DNA from: Panagrolaimus kolymaensis
Taxonomy: Eukaryota; Nematoda; Chromadorea; Rhabditida; Panagrolaimidae
Assembly: GCA_028622995.1 (NCBI GenBank)
Contig: JAJQJQ010000008.1
Coordinates: 2,356,001-2,420,000 of the forward strand
Direction of reading: 5' to 3'
DNA length: 64,000 bases
The notes below the pieces were generated by a model, which did no database searches, was not told where the DNA came from, and was given only the letters and a program-made list of their open reading frames with translations. The position numbers and the translations under genes are program-made. Positions 1 to 11,186 of the stretch are shown here, in pieces (within the stretch, counting starts at the first letter, position 1; each line of letters opens with the position of its first letter).

Positions 1-632
1 TTGTACAGCTTGGAAAAATATCTTCTACACAACTTTCGTCTTCAAAAATTTTCAAATCACGCCTTGCATCATAAATAATTATATTTGGGTTTTTGTTTAT
101 GCCACTATCTGTCTTTATTTGGAGTAAATTTCTTTCATCTAATCTAGACCGAACACTTGAATTATAAATTATCTTCGATTTTCCACTTATTTTTTCCCAA
201 ATCAAAACGGATACATCCTCGAAATGATTATCTTGCAATAACCAAATAACTTCACCTTCTTTAGGTTCATACTCTGCTTGTAAAATAAAACTAATGTATT
301 CTAATGTAGAAAAATCAATAAATTCAACTTTTAAAAACCCATGTTCTTTTCCAGCTTGAATAATTTCATTTCGATGAACATTATTGTTACTCCAACGTCC
401 ATAAATACAAGCGCATCCTAATTCACCACCAATTTTAGTTTTTATACACTTAAACAAAGAATCGGCTTCATCTTTATAATTTGGTGGAAATTTGAATACT
501 AAAAAAATCGAAGTTTTTTTTTGTTATTCATATCATAAACTTACATCGTGGGATTTGAAATGTAAATGTATTTTCACTAATTTCTTCATACACTGCTACC
601 CATTCTCGATAAACACCAACATGCCAAACCAT
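1..632 (-). CDS. Divergent Hsp70-like protein, 5' part (truncated by window edge)
   Basis: Two exons are visible: 545-632 (ATG at 632) and 1-498, joined in phase 1 across a 46 bp intron. The protein begins MVWHVG, exactly like the start of the gene at 55885 on the other strand, and the two share scattered blocks (LGCAC, GFLKVE, IWEK, NKNPN), so they are diverged paralogs. The block order resembles an eroded Hsp70 ATPase domain: a Val-Gly start near phosphate-1, then a region like the ITVPA-F helix-strand unit. The glycine-rich ATP-binding motifs are missing, so ATP hydrolysis is doubtful. The reading frame is still open at base 1 and the 3' end lies outside the window. The homology to the copy at 55885 is clear from the sequence; the Hsp70 ancestry is an inference. 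Confidence 0.7.
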
Positions 633-1025
633 GTTTTATAATAAAAACTATTGAGTAGCTAATAAAAGTCAATAAAAATGGAATAAACAGCTTCCACTTG
701 TCTCCTTATCAATGTTTTTGTATGGAAAGATAAAACAACAAGTGAAAATAAAGCATAAATCTGAAACGTTATTACTTTGAGAGAGAGAAATAAATTTTCT
801 TGAAAATATCACATCTAATAAGTATAAACATCAAATTAAACATGTTTATGGTTCTTCAACAAAAAAAAGTAAGATCTGATAAAATTTCCAATATCTAAAA
901 GCATATAAAATTAAAAAATGTTGGTAACCAATTCTTCCTTATCAAATAAAAAGTCAAGCAGCTATTAGAGTTATAATTTTTATGTTTGCTTTGCTTTTAT
1001 TTATTTTACCAATTAAAAAGCGATA
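633..1025. other. Intergenic region between divergent genes
   Basis: About 390 bp of AT-rich sequence between the divergent starts of the Hsp70-like gene and the first lectin. It must hold both 5' regions. I see no clear TATA box, RNA gene or repeat in it. Confidence 0.6.
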
Positions 1026-1999
1026 ATGCTTATTCGCTTAATTATTTTTTCTTTATTTTTCTTTTTTGTTAAAGGATCATGCCCTGATGGAAGTCTTGAA
1101 TATAATTCAAATTGTTATATTTTTAATATAACAGAATCAGGTTTCTCCAAAGCTGAATTAAGTTGCATTCAAATTGGTGGACATTTAGCTTCAATTCATG
1201 ATGCATTTGTTAACAATCTTCTTGGACGTAATTAAAAATTTTAAAGCTTTTATATGAGCTCAGATTTTTAGAAGAGGCTCCTGATAAATTTCAAGGAAGT
1301 ACTGAAACTGATTTTTGGATAGGTGGTGATAAACTTCGACAAAATGGGAATTGGACTTGGACTGATGGAACTCTCTTTGATTTTAATGATTGGAATAAAG
1401 GCGAACCACAAAATATTAGCGGATCCAATTGTGCTGCTTTGTCTTTAACTGATGGATATTGGAGCGCCCAAGATTGTTTTAAAAATAAACCATTTGTTTG
1501 CGAAGTTGCAAAAAATATTTCTCCTACATACCCGACTATTTATAATTGTAGTGATGGTTGGACTTATTTTTACAAAACTCATTCTTGTTATGGTGTAAAT
1601 GACGCATATCCCCCTTTATTTAATTGGACAACAGGTGAAAGTTACTGCGAAAATTTAGGAGCTCATTTAGCTTCCGTTCATAGTTTTGAGGAATTTCGAT
1701 TTATCATGAGTAAGCATAAATCATTGTTTTATTTTTTTATAACTACCTTTATAGGTTATCTTTATGTTGGGTCACACAATATATGGACTGGCGTTTTCAG
1801 TATTGACAGCCAAAAAACTTGGAAATCATCAGATGGATCTCCAGTTGATATCTTTAAATATGGTAAATGGTGCAAAAGTCATCCACAAAATATTACTGGA
1901 GAAAGCTGTATGGGTTATGGAAATGATCCTAATCAAGATTGTTATGGTGATTTAGACTGCTCTACAATGTACCGTATAATTTGTAAAAAGCCTATTTGA
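1026..1999 (+). CDS. Secreted protein with two C-type lectin domains (lectin 1)
   Basis: Exons 1026-1227, 1272-1709 and 1755-1999 give 294 residues. The first 18 or so residues form a hydrophobic signal peptide ending near GSC. CTLD1 follows, with CPDG, CYIFN, the helix motif GGHLASIH, a WIGG core, and EPQ then a WND-like and Cys-rich end. CTLD2 starts at CSDGWTYF, with GAHLASVH. EPN or QPD is the usual sugar-contact triplet; EPQ departs from both, so calcium and sugar binding are uncertain. The 202 nt first exon and its phase-1 donor are identical in length to two minus-strand copies in this window, which fixes the start. The second intron (1710-1754) has no stop and is a multiple of three, so its retention would only insert 15 residues. 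Secretion and a carbohydrate-binding or immune role are known for many nematode CTLD proteins; here they are inferred. Confidence 0.9.
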
Positions 2000-2929
2000 A
2001 TTTCAAAATTAAGCATAAAAGATATTTTAAATAAATGTATGTTAAAATAAATACCACAATAAATATTGATAAAAGAAGCTGAAAGTCTAACATTCACTCA
2101 AACTCGGATTTTTACAGGTCTTGCTCTTTCTTGCTACTATCTTCTCCTATGCCAAGCATTTTTTAAGAAACACACAAAAATAAACATGAGCATCACAACA
2201 ACAAAAAAGTTGATTGGACACATAATTTTTGTTGATTAGAAAAATTATGTATATCAAAATTTTAAAGTATAATTTTTTGTCTTTAATTTGTTGTCGTGTT
2301 TTTCATTTCATTTTGTATTCCCCATCGACAAGGTTCTTGAGAAAGATATTGACATAAACGTCAGGGCAAGAAGTAACTGGAAGATAAATAAATTCAGCGG
2401 CAGGATGAGAAGAATAAATATCGAGAAGACTGGGATGCAGGCACATATGAGGATCAGAAAAACCAAAAATTATTATAAATCATTAAAAATTCAAGATAAA
2501 TTTATAAGACCTCAAAGCTTTACACAAAGAAAATTATGATCAACTGAAAAAGATTGGTTTCCACAGTTGGGACCATCGACAACATGAAATATAGCCATTT
2601 TTCTCTTTCTTGAAAAAAATATATATAAATGAATAAAAAATTCAAAAATTTATCATTTTTTATAAGCACAAAAAACAAACTGATCGCTCACCATCCGTTT
2701 TATTGAAAAGATATTCATAAACATTTTTTATTTGTGCTTACAAAATTTTTTGATTTTTGATATCTTTTTTTGTGACTTTCTTTCTCGAAAGTTTTTTGTT
2801 TTTTATTTTTATGAGCCAAAAGCGATGGACTTTTTTTTCTTTATCGTGCATATCACTTTTTTTCGTGTTTTATTTTTTTTCTTTTAAATTTTTTCACACA
2901 AGCCATAGACCAAAGGAAAAAAAGGCAGC

Positions 2930-3508
2930 GGTACTTTTGCAGTTTGTCACCCACTTTCATTTTTATTCAATTTTTCATTCTTTTTTTCCTTAATGGAATC
3001 GTACTTTTTTGATAGACTGCCAGATCGGACGATCAACTCCGGACCACTCGACTACCGATGCTTCTTTTTCATTCAATCAAAAATTATTCATATAAAAAGT
3101 GTGAACTTTGAAGTGTTTTAGAACATTAAAGATCTTGATTCAATAATGAATCTTAAAGATCCAGAACCAATAAAAGTTGTTAAAGATCCAGATCCTTTAA
3201 AGAATCTTAAAGATCCAGATCCTTTAAATAAAGATCCAGATCCCATAAATTATCTTAAAGATCCAGAACCCATAAAGAATCTTAGAGATCCAGAACCCAA
3301 TATTAAAGATTCAGATCCTTTAAATAAAGATCCAGGTCACATAGAGGATCTTATAAATCCAGACCATAAAAACAAAAGAATTGTCTCTTTTTATTTAAAA
3401 AATTTTGGAATATATAATTTAAAAAAAGAATGGAATGATTGAATGAAAAAAAGAATGAAAAATTGAAAAAATGAAAGTGGGTGACAAACTGCAGAAGTGC
3501 CAAGGCAG
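2930..3508. repeat. Inverted repeat (fold-back) enclosing a minisatellite
   Basis: The left arm, about 2930-2992, contains GCAGTTTGTCACCCACTTTC followed by a T-rich stretch with AATTTTTCATTC. The right arm, about 3440-3508, carries the reverse complement of the same string, including the flanking CAGCAGC-like edge. Arms are about 60 bp with high identity, and the inner segment is about 450 bp. This is the structure of a fold-back or MITE-like element. I could not identify a target-site duplication. Confidence 0.75.
3125..3365 (+). repeat. Minisatellite built on AAAGATCCAGATCC, open in one frame
   Basis: About nine to ten imperfect copies of a unit AAAGATCCAGA(T/A)CC with short spacers such as CTTTAAAT or CATAAAGAAT. 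In one frame it reads as KDPDP / KDPEP repeats with no stop, giving a 98-residue open frame from the ATG at 3146 to 3442. Spacers vary in length but mostly keep frame. There is no signal peptide or domain and I see no introns. It may be a real low-complexity protein, or the frame may be open simply because the repeat unit has no stop. It lies wholly inside the inverted repeat. Confidence 0.7.
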
Positions 3509-4079
3509 CAGCTAAGGAAAATGAAACAAAAAAGAAAAGATGTAACATTTTTTTTGTGTATGTCGCTCGATGCAGCCGAGCCGCCGATGCGTTTTTCTCT
3601 TGTAGCTTTTCTAACTGAATTTTATTTTGGACTGAAAAAAATTTTCTTCTTCTTTTCTATGTAAAAAAATAACGGATGTTCAAAGAAAATGTTTTTTGTC
3701 TCAAAAAAGAAAAAACAACTACAAAAAATTTAAAAGCAAAGAATAAATTATAAACTGAAAAAATGTATTCAAAAGCCAAATGTGTTAAGGGACGTCGATC
3801 AGAAAGATTAATATTAAAAAGTGATTGCCAATGCTTTAGTGATACTAAAAGCCATTTATGTCGTCTTTCTATAAATAATTTAAATTGATGATATTCCTTT
3901 TTATTGTATTTTCTGAAAATAATATTTCCATTCTTGAATAAAATTACCCCAAAATAACCGACGCTCATCTTCAACAATTTTATCATTTTTTTGAACTATT
4001 TGAATACTTGAATAGTTTTCTCAATGCATAAAAAACCGATTTACTTGAGAGAATCATATTAAAATTTGTTCATTTATTA

Positions 4080-4465
4080 ATTTTTTTCTTTTCAACAAAT
4101 ATATTGTAGGTTTTGTTTTTAACCATTTTATTTTTAACAACTTCATAAACAAAAATTTAAAAAAATTATGTAAAATATTCAAAAATAAAGTAAAACATGC
4201 TTTTAAAACATTTTTTTTCTAAGTATGTAGCTTTTATCCTTTTAGAAATAGAAAGGATGCAGAGTCGTTAAACGCAGTTGTGGACAATTTTTGCCGAAAA
4301 AAATGATGTCTATTCTATGAACATAGATGTCGGGGGCAGCTTTGGACTTAACATGAAAACTTAAAGCTTTTTTCGGAGCCACACATGCGACAAAGAAAAA
4401 ATGAACTCAAGCATGAAAAACTCGGAGGAAACTCTCGCATCCAAGTGGAAGGCGACAAAAAAAGG
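4080..4465 (+). repeat. Dispersed repeat, copy A
   Basis: This segment recurs on the opposite strand at 49410-49765. Shared anchors include GTCGTTAAACGCAGTTGTGG, AATGATGTCT, GTAGCTTTTATCCTTTT and ACAACTTCATAAACAAAAAT, in the same order along about 350 bp. The two copies diverge mainly by small indels in homopolymers. It is probably a non-autonomous mobile element or its remnant, because it has no coding domain. The apparent open frame at 4401-4742 starts inside it and is not supported as a gene. Confidence 0.75.
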
Positions 4466-5824
4466 AAAAAAGAAGAAGCAACTTTCTTCTTTTTTTTATA
4501 ATAAAATTTTTGTTATTTGCCAAGCGAGGGCCGCTTTTTTTAAAAAGGGTAAGTTTAGAAACTTGGCAAAAGAATTATTTTTTTCTTTAAAAGCTTCATG
4601 GAGAATACTTTTCTTTTTAAATGTAATGAGCAAAAGAAAAGTTAATCGTTCAAAACATGTAAATAAAGTTTTAAAGTACCCGATACTTCGCTGGAAATTA
4701 ATAAAAAAAACATGGAAAAATGATTCTCTCTTGTTATATTAATTTATATTGATCAAATTCTGAGGCCATTCAAAAAATGTGTGTTCCACCATTATAAACA
4801 AGATAAATGGATAAACGGAAGTCTTGGATCTTGCTGAAAATTCAGTATTAATGCAACAAAAATGTATGAGGTATGGCTATAATTAAAAGATTGAGAAATA
4901 TCCTATCAAATTTAGACAATAAACTATTATGGAAATGGCAACAAAAAATTAAAGAAATGTAAATAAAATATTCAAAAAATCAGGGATAAAAGAAAAAAAA
5001 TAAACGCAGCTCAAAAATGTGATGAAAATAAAATTGTTGTTTCTTGTGTTAGTTTTTTATAAAAAAAAATTTTCGCGATAAAAAAATTTCTTTTTTATAA
5101 AAAGCTATTTACTTTTTTGAATGAACTTTTCGGCGGCGCAAAAAATCGATACAAAAATAAAGTCAAAGCAAAAACGAAAACAGTTGATTCCTTTTTTCGC
5201 TAACTTTTGTCTTTGATCAATTTTTTTTGAATATTTTTTTGTTATTTTGTAAATGTTTTGTTTTCATTCCAATAAAAATTAAATATAATATAAAAATTTA
5301 ATTATAAATCAGTGATGCGTTTATTTTTAAATAAAAAAGAGTTAAATTATTTGGAATCCCCCAGTATTAAAATTTAGCAGATTTGATAAAAATGAATCAG
5401 GGAGAACTTGTTAGGCCAAAATAAAAATGGCATTTATTGCTTTTTTATGTCGCTGAATTTGAAAGAAAGTTTAAAATTTCAAGTTATTTTACCAACGAAT
5501 CAATTGAAAGTTACTATAAATGATATGAGAAAGAAAATCAGAAAAATGTCTGAAAAGCTTGTTTTGTTGATTAATTTCGAATGTGTGAAGCTAAATTGGA
5601 ATTACGATTGTATCGATTGTCATAATTAACCTTTTTTTTTTTTTTTATATTGCATTTTTTGTTGCGTTTAATAAAAACAAATAAAATTCGTTTAAAAAAT
5701 ATACATATATAATTATTTTTGGAAGCAGTATAGCTTCCAAAATCAATTTTCTTTAATGGTTCTTTTTAAAATTCTTAAAAGAAAAGAATCTTTTTTTGAT
5801 TTTGTTTATTATTTTCTAGTCTTT

Positions 5825-6065
5825 ATTCATTATTAGGAGGTGGCGGCTGTGGCTATTGTAAAACATTAATAACATTTTGTCATCGTAATCATGCTGCTAC
5901 TATTTCTTTTTCTAATTCAACTTTCTCCACCTCAACTGTAGCTTTACGAGCCATTGCTTCAATTTCTTAAATTTGAGCTAACTTTAAACGGTTGTTTAAT
6001 TCAGAATGAGCGATAGGAGGTTGGGTTTGTTTTATTTGTAACTCGTGTAGTTCATCTTCACCGAT
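5825..6065 (-). pseudogene. Decayed coding fragment, coiled-coil-like
   Basis: Read on minus, one frame gives a charged, helix-prone stretch (ELNNRLKLAQ, then EIEAMARKATVEVEKVEL) interrupted by several stop codons and ending in a Pro-rich run. Codon composition is much less A/T-biased than the surroundings, which suggests former coding sequence. I do not recognise the parent gene, and no matching copy occurs in this window. Confidence 0.35.
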
Positions 6066-7335
6066 TCATAATTTTTTTTATTCATTCACTGAATTATTTT
6101 ATTTTGATTATAGGCAAGAAAAATAAAATAAATGTTTAATAAAATATTCAAAATCGACAATTGAATGCAAAACAAAAAAAAAGAAGAGAAAATGCACGAA
6201 AAAACTTTTTTTATCATTGTTTTTTTTCTGCTTTTTATTCATTTCGCGCGCAAAAAAAAGTTTTTTTTATTTATGAATGAATACCACATTTTTTGCTGAC
6301 CTTTAATAACGAAAAAATCCAATCAATATATGGCAAAATGACTAACAAAGCAACAACAAAAATTGTTTAACATTATTATTTCTCAAATAAGAATCTCTCT
6401 TATTTCTCTTTTATAAAAAATAGGGCCTTTTTAAATATTTTATTAATAAATTTCTTTCAATTATTTTCTTGATATTTTTTAAATAATTTTTTGTTTTTCT
6501 TTCTGCCTTTGCATCTTTTCTGGTTGATAGTTCGACGACCTTGTTTGCATGGAAAAATTTAACTATCGATGTAATAAGTTCAAAAAGTTATTGAAAACTC
6601 ATTTAATATGTGTGGTGGTTATAATGAATTAAATAGCACTTTACATAATAAAGAAACCATTTGACTTCCGAATAAACTGACTGGAACAAAGTAAAAAGAA
6701 AGAAAAATAATAAGCAAACAAATATCGCTCATCGTTAAACTAGAAAAATAAATTTTAAATTTTAATTAGCCTTTTGAAACCTCATCTTTCACAATTGTAA
6801 TAAATTTTAACAAAGTTTTTCCACTGCTTTTTTTTATAATTTTATATGCTTATTTTTGTTTTTGTCATTTAATTAGCATTGTACCTGAATTTGGTTGTGA
6901 TAAAAGAAAGTTTAACCAGCAATCAATGCAGTTGAGTCAAACAGTTTCCGGAAAAATAGAAACAATAAATTTTTTATGATAAAAAAAGAAGCGTCATTAC
7001 AATAAAATAAAAAACGATTGATAAAGATAAAAAAAATATGCTGACTAAATTGCTTAGGCTATGATTAAAGAAAACAACAACGAACGAAATCATTGATATG
7101 AAGCAATTTTTATTATTCCAGTGAGTCATCACCAAAAAAATAATCAAATTACGTTCGTTTAAAAATAAAAATATATTTATGACGCCTTTCCATACTTTTC
7201 CATTATCTATTTAACCCTATAAACAGTGGAGCTAAAAAAAATTTTCTTTGTTTAACTGGACAGAGAGTTTTATTATTTAATAAAAAATTATTTCTTCCTT
7301 CCTTATTTTTTTGCTCAAAATTGTTATTAAAGAAT

Positions 7336-9098
7336 ATGAAATCAGCTTTATTCAAGCTCAATGGTCGCTCATATCCCTCAAATGAATATCCATTAACGCA
7401 TTCAATTTATTTACAAAATATACGACGACGACTTTCTGAAAAATTGTATTATATTGAACGAATAAAAATTGTTATTATAATTATTTTAGGATTTTCTATA
7501 TTTCCGTTAATCTATGGAGCACCTATTCAGATGCTTAATGTCATAAATGGACCATATCATTTAAATTTACAACAATTTATTAAACATGTAAAAAATTTCA
7601 AAGATGGTCGTTATCAGTTAACTCAATATATTCAAGTTGAAATTGGTGAAAATAATATTCAAAATCCTATAAATGCATATCAAAAAATTAAACGATATTC
7701 TGATCCAAGGAAAAGGAATTTACATATTGCAACGTATAAAACATTAAAAAATCCAAAAATATTCATCAAATTACCAACTACAGTTGTAAAACATTTTCAT
7801 ACAAAATTTCCATTTGATTTTTCGCTATTTTCGTCAAAAACATTAAAATGTATTCAGAATGTTCTTTTGACAAAATCCGACTCTTCCCAAATACCATACA
7901 ATGAAAAAGTTGACATTTTAAATTACATTGATCAAGACTATACCAAAAATTCAACGTCATTTAATATGGTAGTATTAACAAAATGTGGAATTTTGATTGG
8001 ATATTTATATAGCCCATTATGGGAAGCAGCTTTTTTGCCAACAAAGAAATATGAATTTTTACCAAAGGATATTGCATTTGATATGACTCAACCATATTAT
8101 TCAAAATATTTATTATACTTTTTTTCAATTATTTTTTGTTTTCCAAGTATATTCTTTTTGATTCCATATTGTTTGAGCTTTTATAAAATAACGAAAGCTA
8201 TAAAAACTTTTGAAAAAAATGGTTTTCCTTTTTTTATTAATCAAAAAATTGAAGAAGAATTATGGGTGTTAAATTTTTCTGGTCAAATTCATGAAAACTT
8301 ATTAAAATTAGACGAATTAATTTTTCAATCAAAACATAAATATGAAACATTGACAATTATTGAGCATCCCAAAAACGGACATAAATATGTTGTCATCGTT
8401 GCAGATAATCTTAATTGGATCGAAAACTTTGAAACCCTTTCATTTATGATTTGTCCTGTAACTGATATAAGATTGATCAGATTTGAAGGAATTTATTTTG
8501 TTAATGATAAAAATGTTGAAATTTGTCTTGAATGGTCGCTTATTAAATTAGCAGCTGAAGAAAGAGAAGAATATGCGGAATGGTTGCATGAAACTTTGTT
8601 TGAAATTAGTGAAAATTATAGACAAAAGTTTGTTTAACAATTATTATTTTTTTCGTACATAAAATAAACTTTAAATTTTTTAGATATCAAAATGAAATAC
8701 AAAAATGGAGGATGAATGCCAATGAAATGAAGGAAGAAAAAAATAAGAATTTATTAAAATTAATAAATGAAGAAAAAAATATTCGACGTTTAAAAAATTG
8801 TCGACTTTCTTTATATACATATTTTAGTCTAATTTTTTCAAATAATTCTTCATGCCGAATGACCGCATGTTTTCGCTTGCTTGAAAAAATAAATCCAAAT
8901 TTTGTGGATGATGAAACAACAATGCTAAATGAACAATGCATGATATGCCTTGATGAATTCAATTTGAATGATAGATATTCAAAATGGCCTTGTGCATCAT
9001 CAATACCGCATAAATTTCATTATGATTGTATGTCAAAATGGCTTCGAGCTAAAAATCAATGTCCTTTATGCCAACAACCTGCAAAATTCAATATATAA
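7336..9098 (+). CDS. Two-pass membrane protein with C-terminal RING-H2 finger
   Basis: Two open frames here are best read as one gene. Exon 1 (7336-8627) ends in phase 2 at a GTTTGT donor and exon 2 starts at 8684 after a TTTTTTAG acceptor. The join reads ...ENYRQK/YQNEIQKW and continues as one charged helix. The product is about 568 residues. Hydrophobic segments lie near residues 42-64 and 260-290, with a conserved-looking Glu/Lys helix around 420-470. The last 60 residues hold CMICLDEF...C...HKFHYDCMSKWL...CPLC, a RING-H2 pattern typical of E3 ubiquitin ligases. An unspliced reading would end 10 bases past the donor. The upstream in-frame TTG at 7321 is not a start. The substrate is unknown. 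The membrane part is not a family I recognise. Confidence 0.75.
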
Positions 9099-9632
9099 TT
9101 TCTAATTATTTATTTGCTTAATTTTCATTTAAAAATTGTAAAAAAAATATTACTATTTCTTTTTTTGTTTGTTTTGAATTAATTATTTCTGGCGTTTTTT
9201 TGTACGATAAAAAAGTTAATATTAAAGATTTTTGAATATAATTTTAAAAAAGTAAAATAAATATTAAAAAGATTCAAAGAAAGAGATTGTTCAATAAATA
9301 TATCAGAGATCTGAAAACAGACATTAATTTTAAAAAAAATCTGCATTTTTTTTTATCAAATTTTTTTCATGTCATGGAAACGCAACTAAAAAAATGATGA
9401 CCACCTGCTTTTTTTTGAAATAAAAATTTTTTAAAGAAAAATTTTAAATGTCAATCTTTTTTTTAAATTTTGTACTTTCTGGGAAAATTAACAGGTGCCA
9501 CTTCTTTAAATCTTGAAAAAGCAAAATATGAAGAAAAAACTAAGCAAATTATTCGTTGAATTTAACTTTACAAAGTTTTAGTTGTCATATTTTAAAATTT
9601 CCAAAAAAAAGTTTATTTTTTAACGTAAAAAA
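9099..9632. other. Intergenic, AT-rich
   Basis: About 530 bp between the RING gene and the chemoreceptor. It contains several AATAAA-like strings that could serve as polyadenylation signals. I see no gene or RNA. Confidence 0.6.
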
Positions 9633-10787
9633 ATGGATAAACAACAATTTTTTGATTTAAAGCATTTTGTTGAATACACAGATAATGCTTTTTCTTTTAT
9701 TGGGTTGTGTCTTAATATTACTTTGTTGTATTTAATTATAACTAAGACTAGCGTCCATTTAAAAGATTATCGAAGGATTTTACTTCAAAATTGTATCATC
9801 GATCTTTTTTATAATTTTATTCAACTTTTAACAAGCGCTGTGAGTTTTTTTTTCTACTTTTTACAAAAATATATCATTTTAGAGGGTAAAAATTTATGTA
9901 AATTTTTTTAGGGAACGGATTACAAAAATGGCAATTTTTATATCATTGTTACAAGCATCTTTGGACAATGGAATCCAAAATTTCTTGTTTTCTTCATTCA
10001 TATTTGGGTGATGGCTTTATTTTCCACTCTCATGACTTTACCCGTTCAATTTGTATATCGATATTTTTTAATTGTTAAAAATCTCAAACTTTCCACCAAA
10101 CAATACACTTTTCTTTTGCTAATCTCATTATTATTTTCTTCAACTTATACTGGGTGGTGTTTATTTGTGGTATGGCCTCGAGAACCTGGATACACAAATA
10201 TGATGAAATTATTGATGGCGGATATTTATTACTCAAAAGAAATTCCAAATTTTGTTACCGCTGATATTTCAAATTGGCCACTATTAGCTAATTTTATTTG
10301 GGTTTATGTTATGGCTGGCGCAGCTTATACTGTAATAATATGGTCAAGTTATAAAGTATGGGCCCATTTAAAGATAAATGAATCTCATATGTCTCCAGCA
10401 ACCAAAGATGCAAATCATCAAATTTCTAAAACTTTAATTATGCAGGTAAGTAAAAAAGTTATTTTTAGCATTCAAGTCACAAGAAATTTAATAATTTTCT
10501 CACAATCTTTTTAGGCAACTTTGCCCGTTGTGGTCTGCTTGATTCCCATTGCATTTACAGTTACTATGGTATTTGCTCGAGCAAATATAAACGGAATTGG
10601 TCTTTGTTTCTCTTTATTTTTTGCATGGATTCCAATAGTAAATACTTTAACAACTATGTTTGTTGTGAAATCTTATCGAAAAACTATTTTAAAAGCCATT
10701 CGATGGCCATCAACTTCAACAAGAAGGGTGACAGTAACTGGAACGTCTGCATACATGATTAATAAAAGTTTTAATAGTGTTGTGTGA
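9633..10787 (+). CDS. Serpentine chemoreceptor, Srd-like GPCR
   Basis: Exons 9633-9839, 9912-10445 and 10515-10787, all in phase 0, give 337 residues. The first intron uses GTGAGT at 9840; the later GT at 9886 would put the second exon out of frame. The protein has seven hydrophobic segments. TM1 contains LNITLLYLII followed by KDYRRILLQN, TM3 ends in FVYRYF, and the region before TM6 is KTLIMQATLPVV. These match the general pattern of nematode class D and related serpentine receptors of the Str superfamily. Such receptors usually act in the cilia of chemosensory neurons. The subclass is my judgement from pattern and needs a profile search. The C-terminal tail is Ser/Thr-rich. Confidence 0.8.
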
Positions 10788-11186
10788 TGAAACTCTATAC
10801 ATAATTTTCATAATAATGTATTTATTTTGTATTTTATAGCATATGTTTTGTAATTTAAAAAGTAAACATGTTTTTTCATTTTCTTTCCCACAAGTACAAT
10901 ATTATCATAATTTGAATCAAAAACTAAAATTACTGTTGAAATTGTAAATTCTCTATATGCATTATTAAAATTAAGATTAAACAAAAACCAATCATTCGCA
11001 AATTAATAAATATATTAGAAAAAACAAATATTCATTGAAATCAAAAAAAAATTAATAAATAAATGTCTAAGTTTACTTAAACTAAACATAAATAAAAAAC
11101 GAGTTTTAAATAGAAATAATGAATCGTATATATAAAATCCAATTTTTAAAAAAATATTCCAAAGATTTTGTGAATTTGTCCTACAT
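10788..11186. other. Intergenic between convergent genes
   Basis: About 400 bp of AT-rich sequence between the 3' ends of the chemoreceptor and the first Argonaute. It must contain both 3' UTRs. I see nothing else. Confidence 0.6.

Larger units (their letters stand above)
2000..7335. other. Gene-poor AT-rich block
   Basis: More than 5 kb with no gene I can defend. Open frames here are short, dominated by Phe/Lys/Asn from A and T runs, and lack recognisable domains. What it does contain is listed separately: an inverted repeat with an internal minisatellite (2930-3508), a dispersed repeat (4080-4465) and a decayed coding fragment (5825-6065). The rest is low complexity. Confidence 0.6.

Noticed and set aside
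4401..4742. A 113-codon frame on plus
   Set aside because: It starts inside a dispersed repeat, is Lys/Phe-rich, and has no domain or splice partner.
8638..8711. Reading the two-pass protein and the RING protein as two genes of an operon
   Set aside because: A GT-AG intron from 8628 to 8683 joins them in phase with a continuous helix. An operon is still possible but less simple.
9886..9911. Donor GTAAAA at 9886 as the end of the chemoreceptor first exon
   Set aside because: It leaves phase 1 while the next exon needs phase 0. The GTGAGT at 9840 fits.
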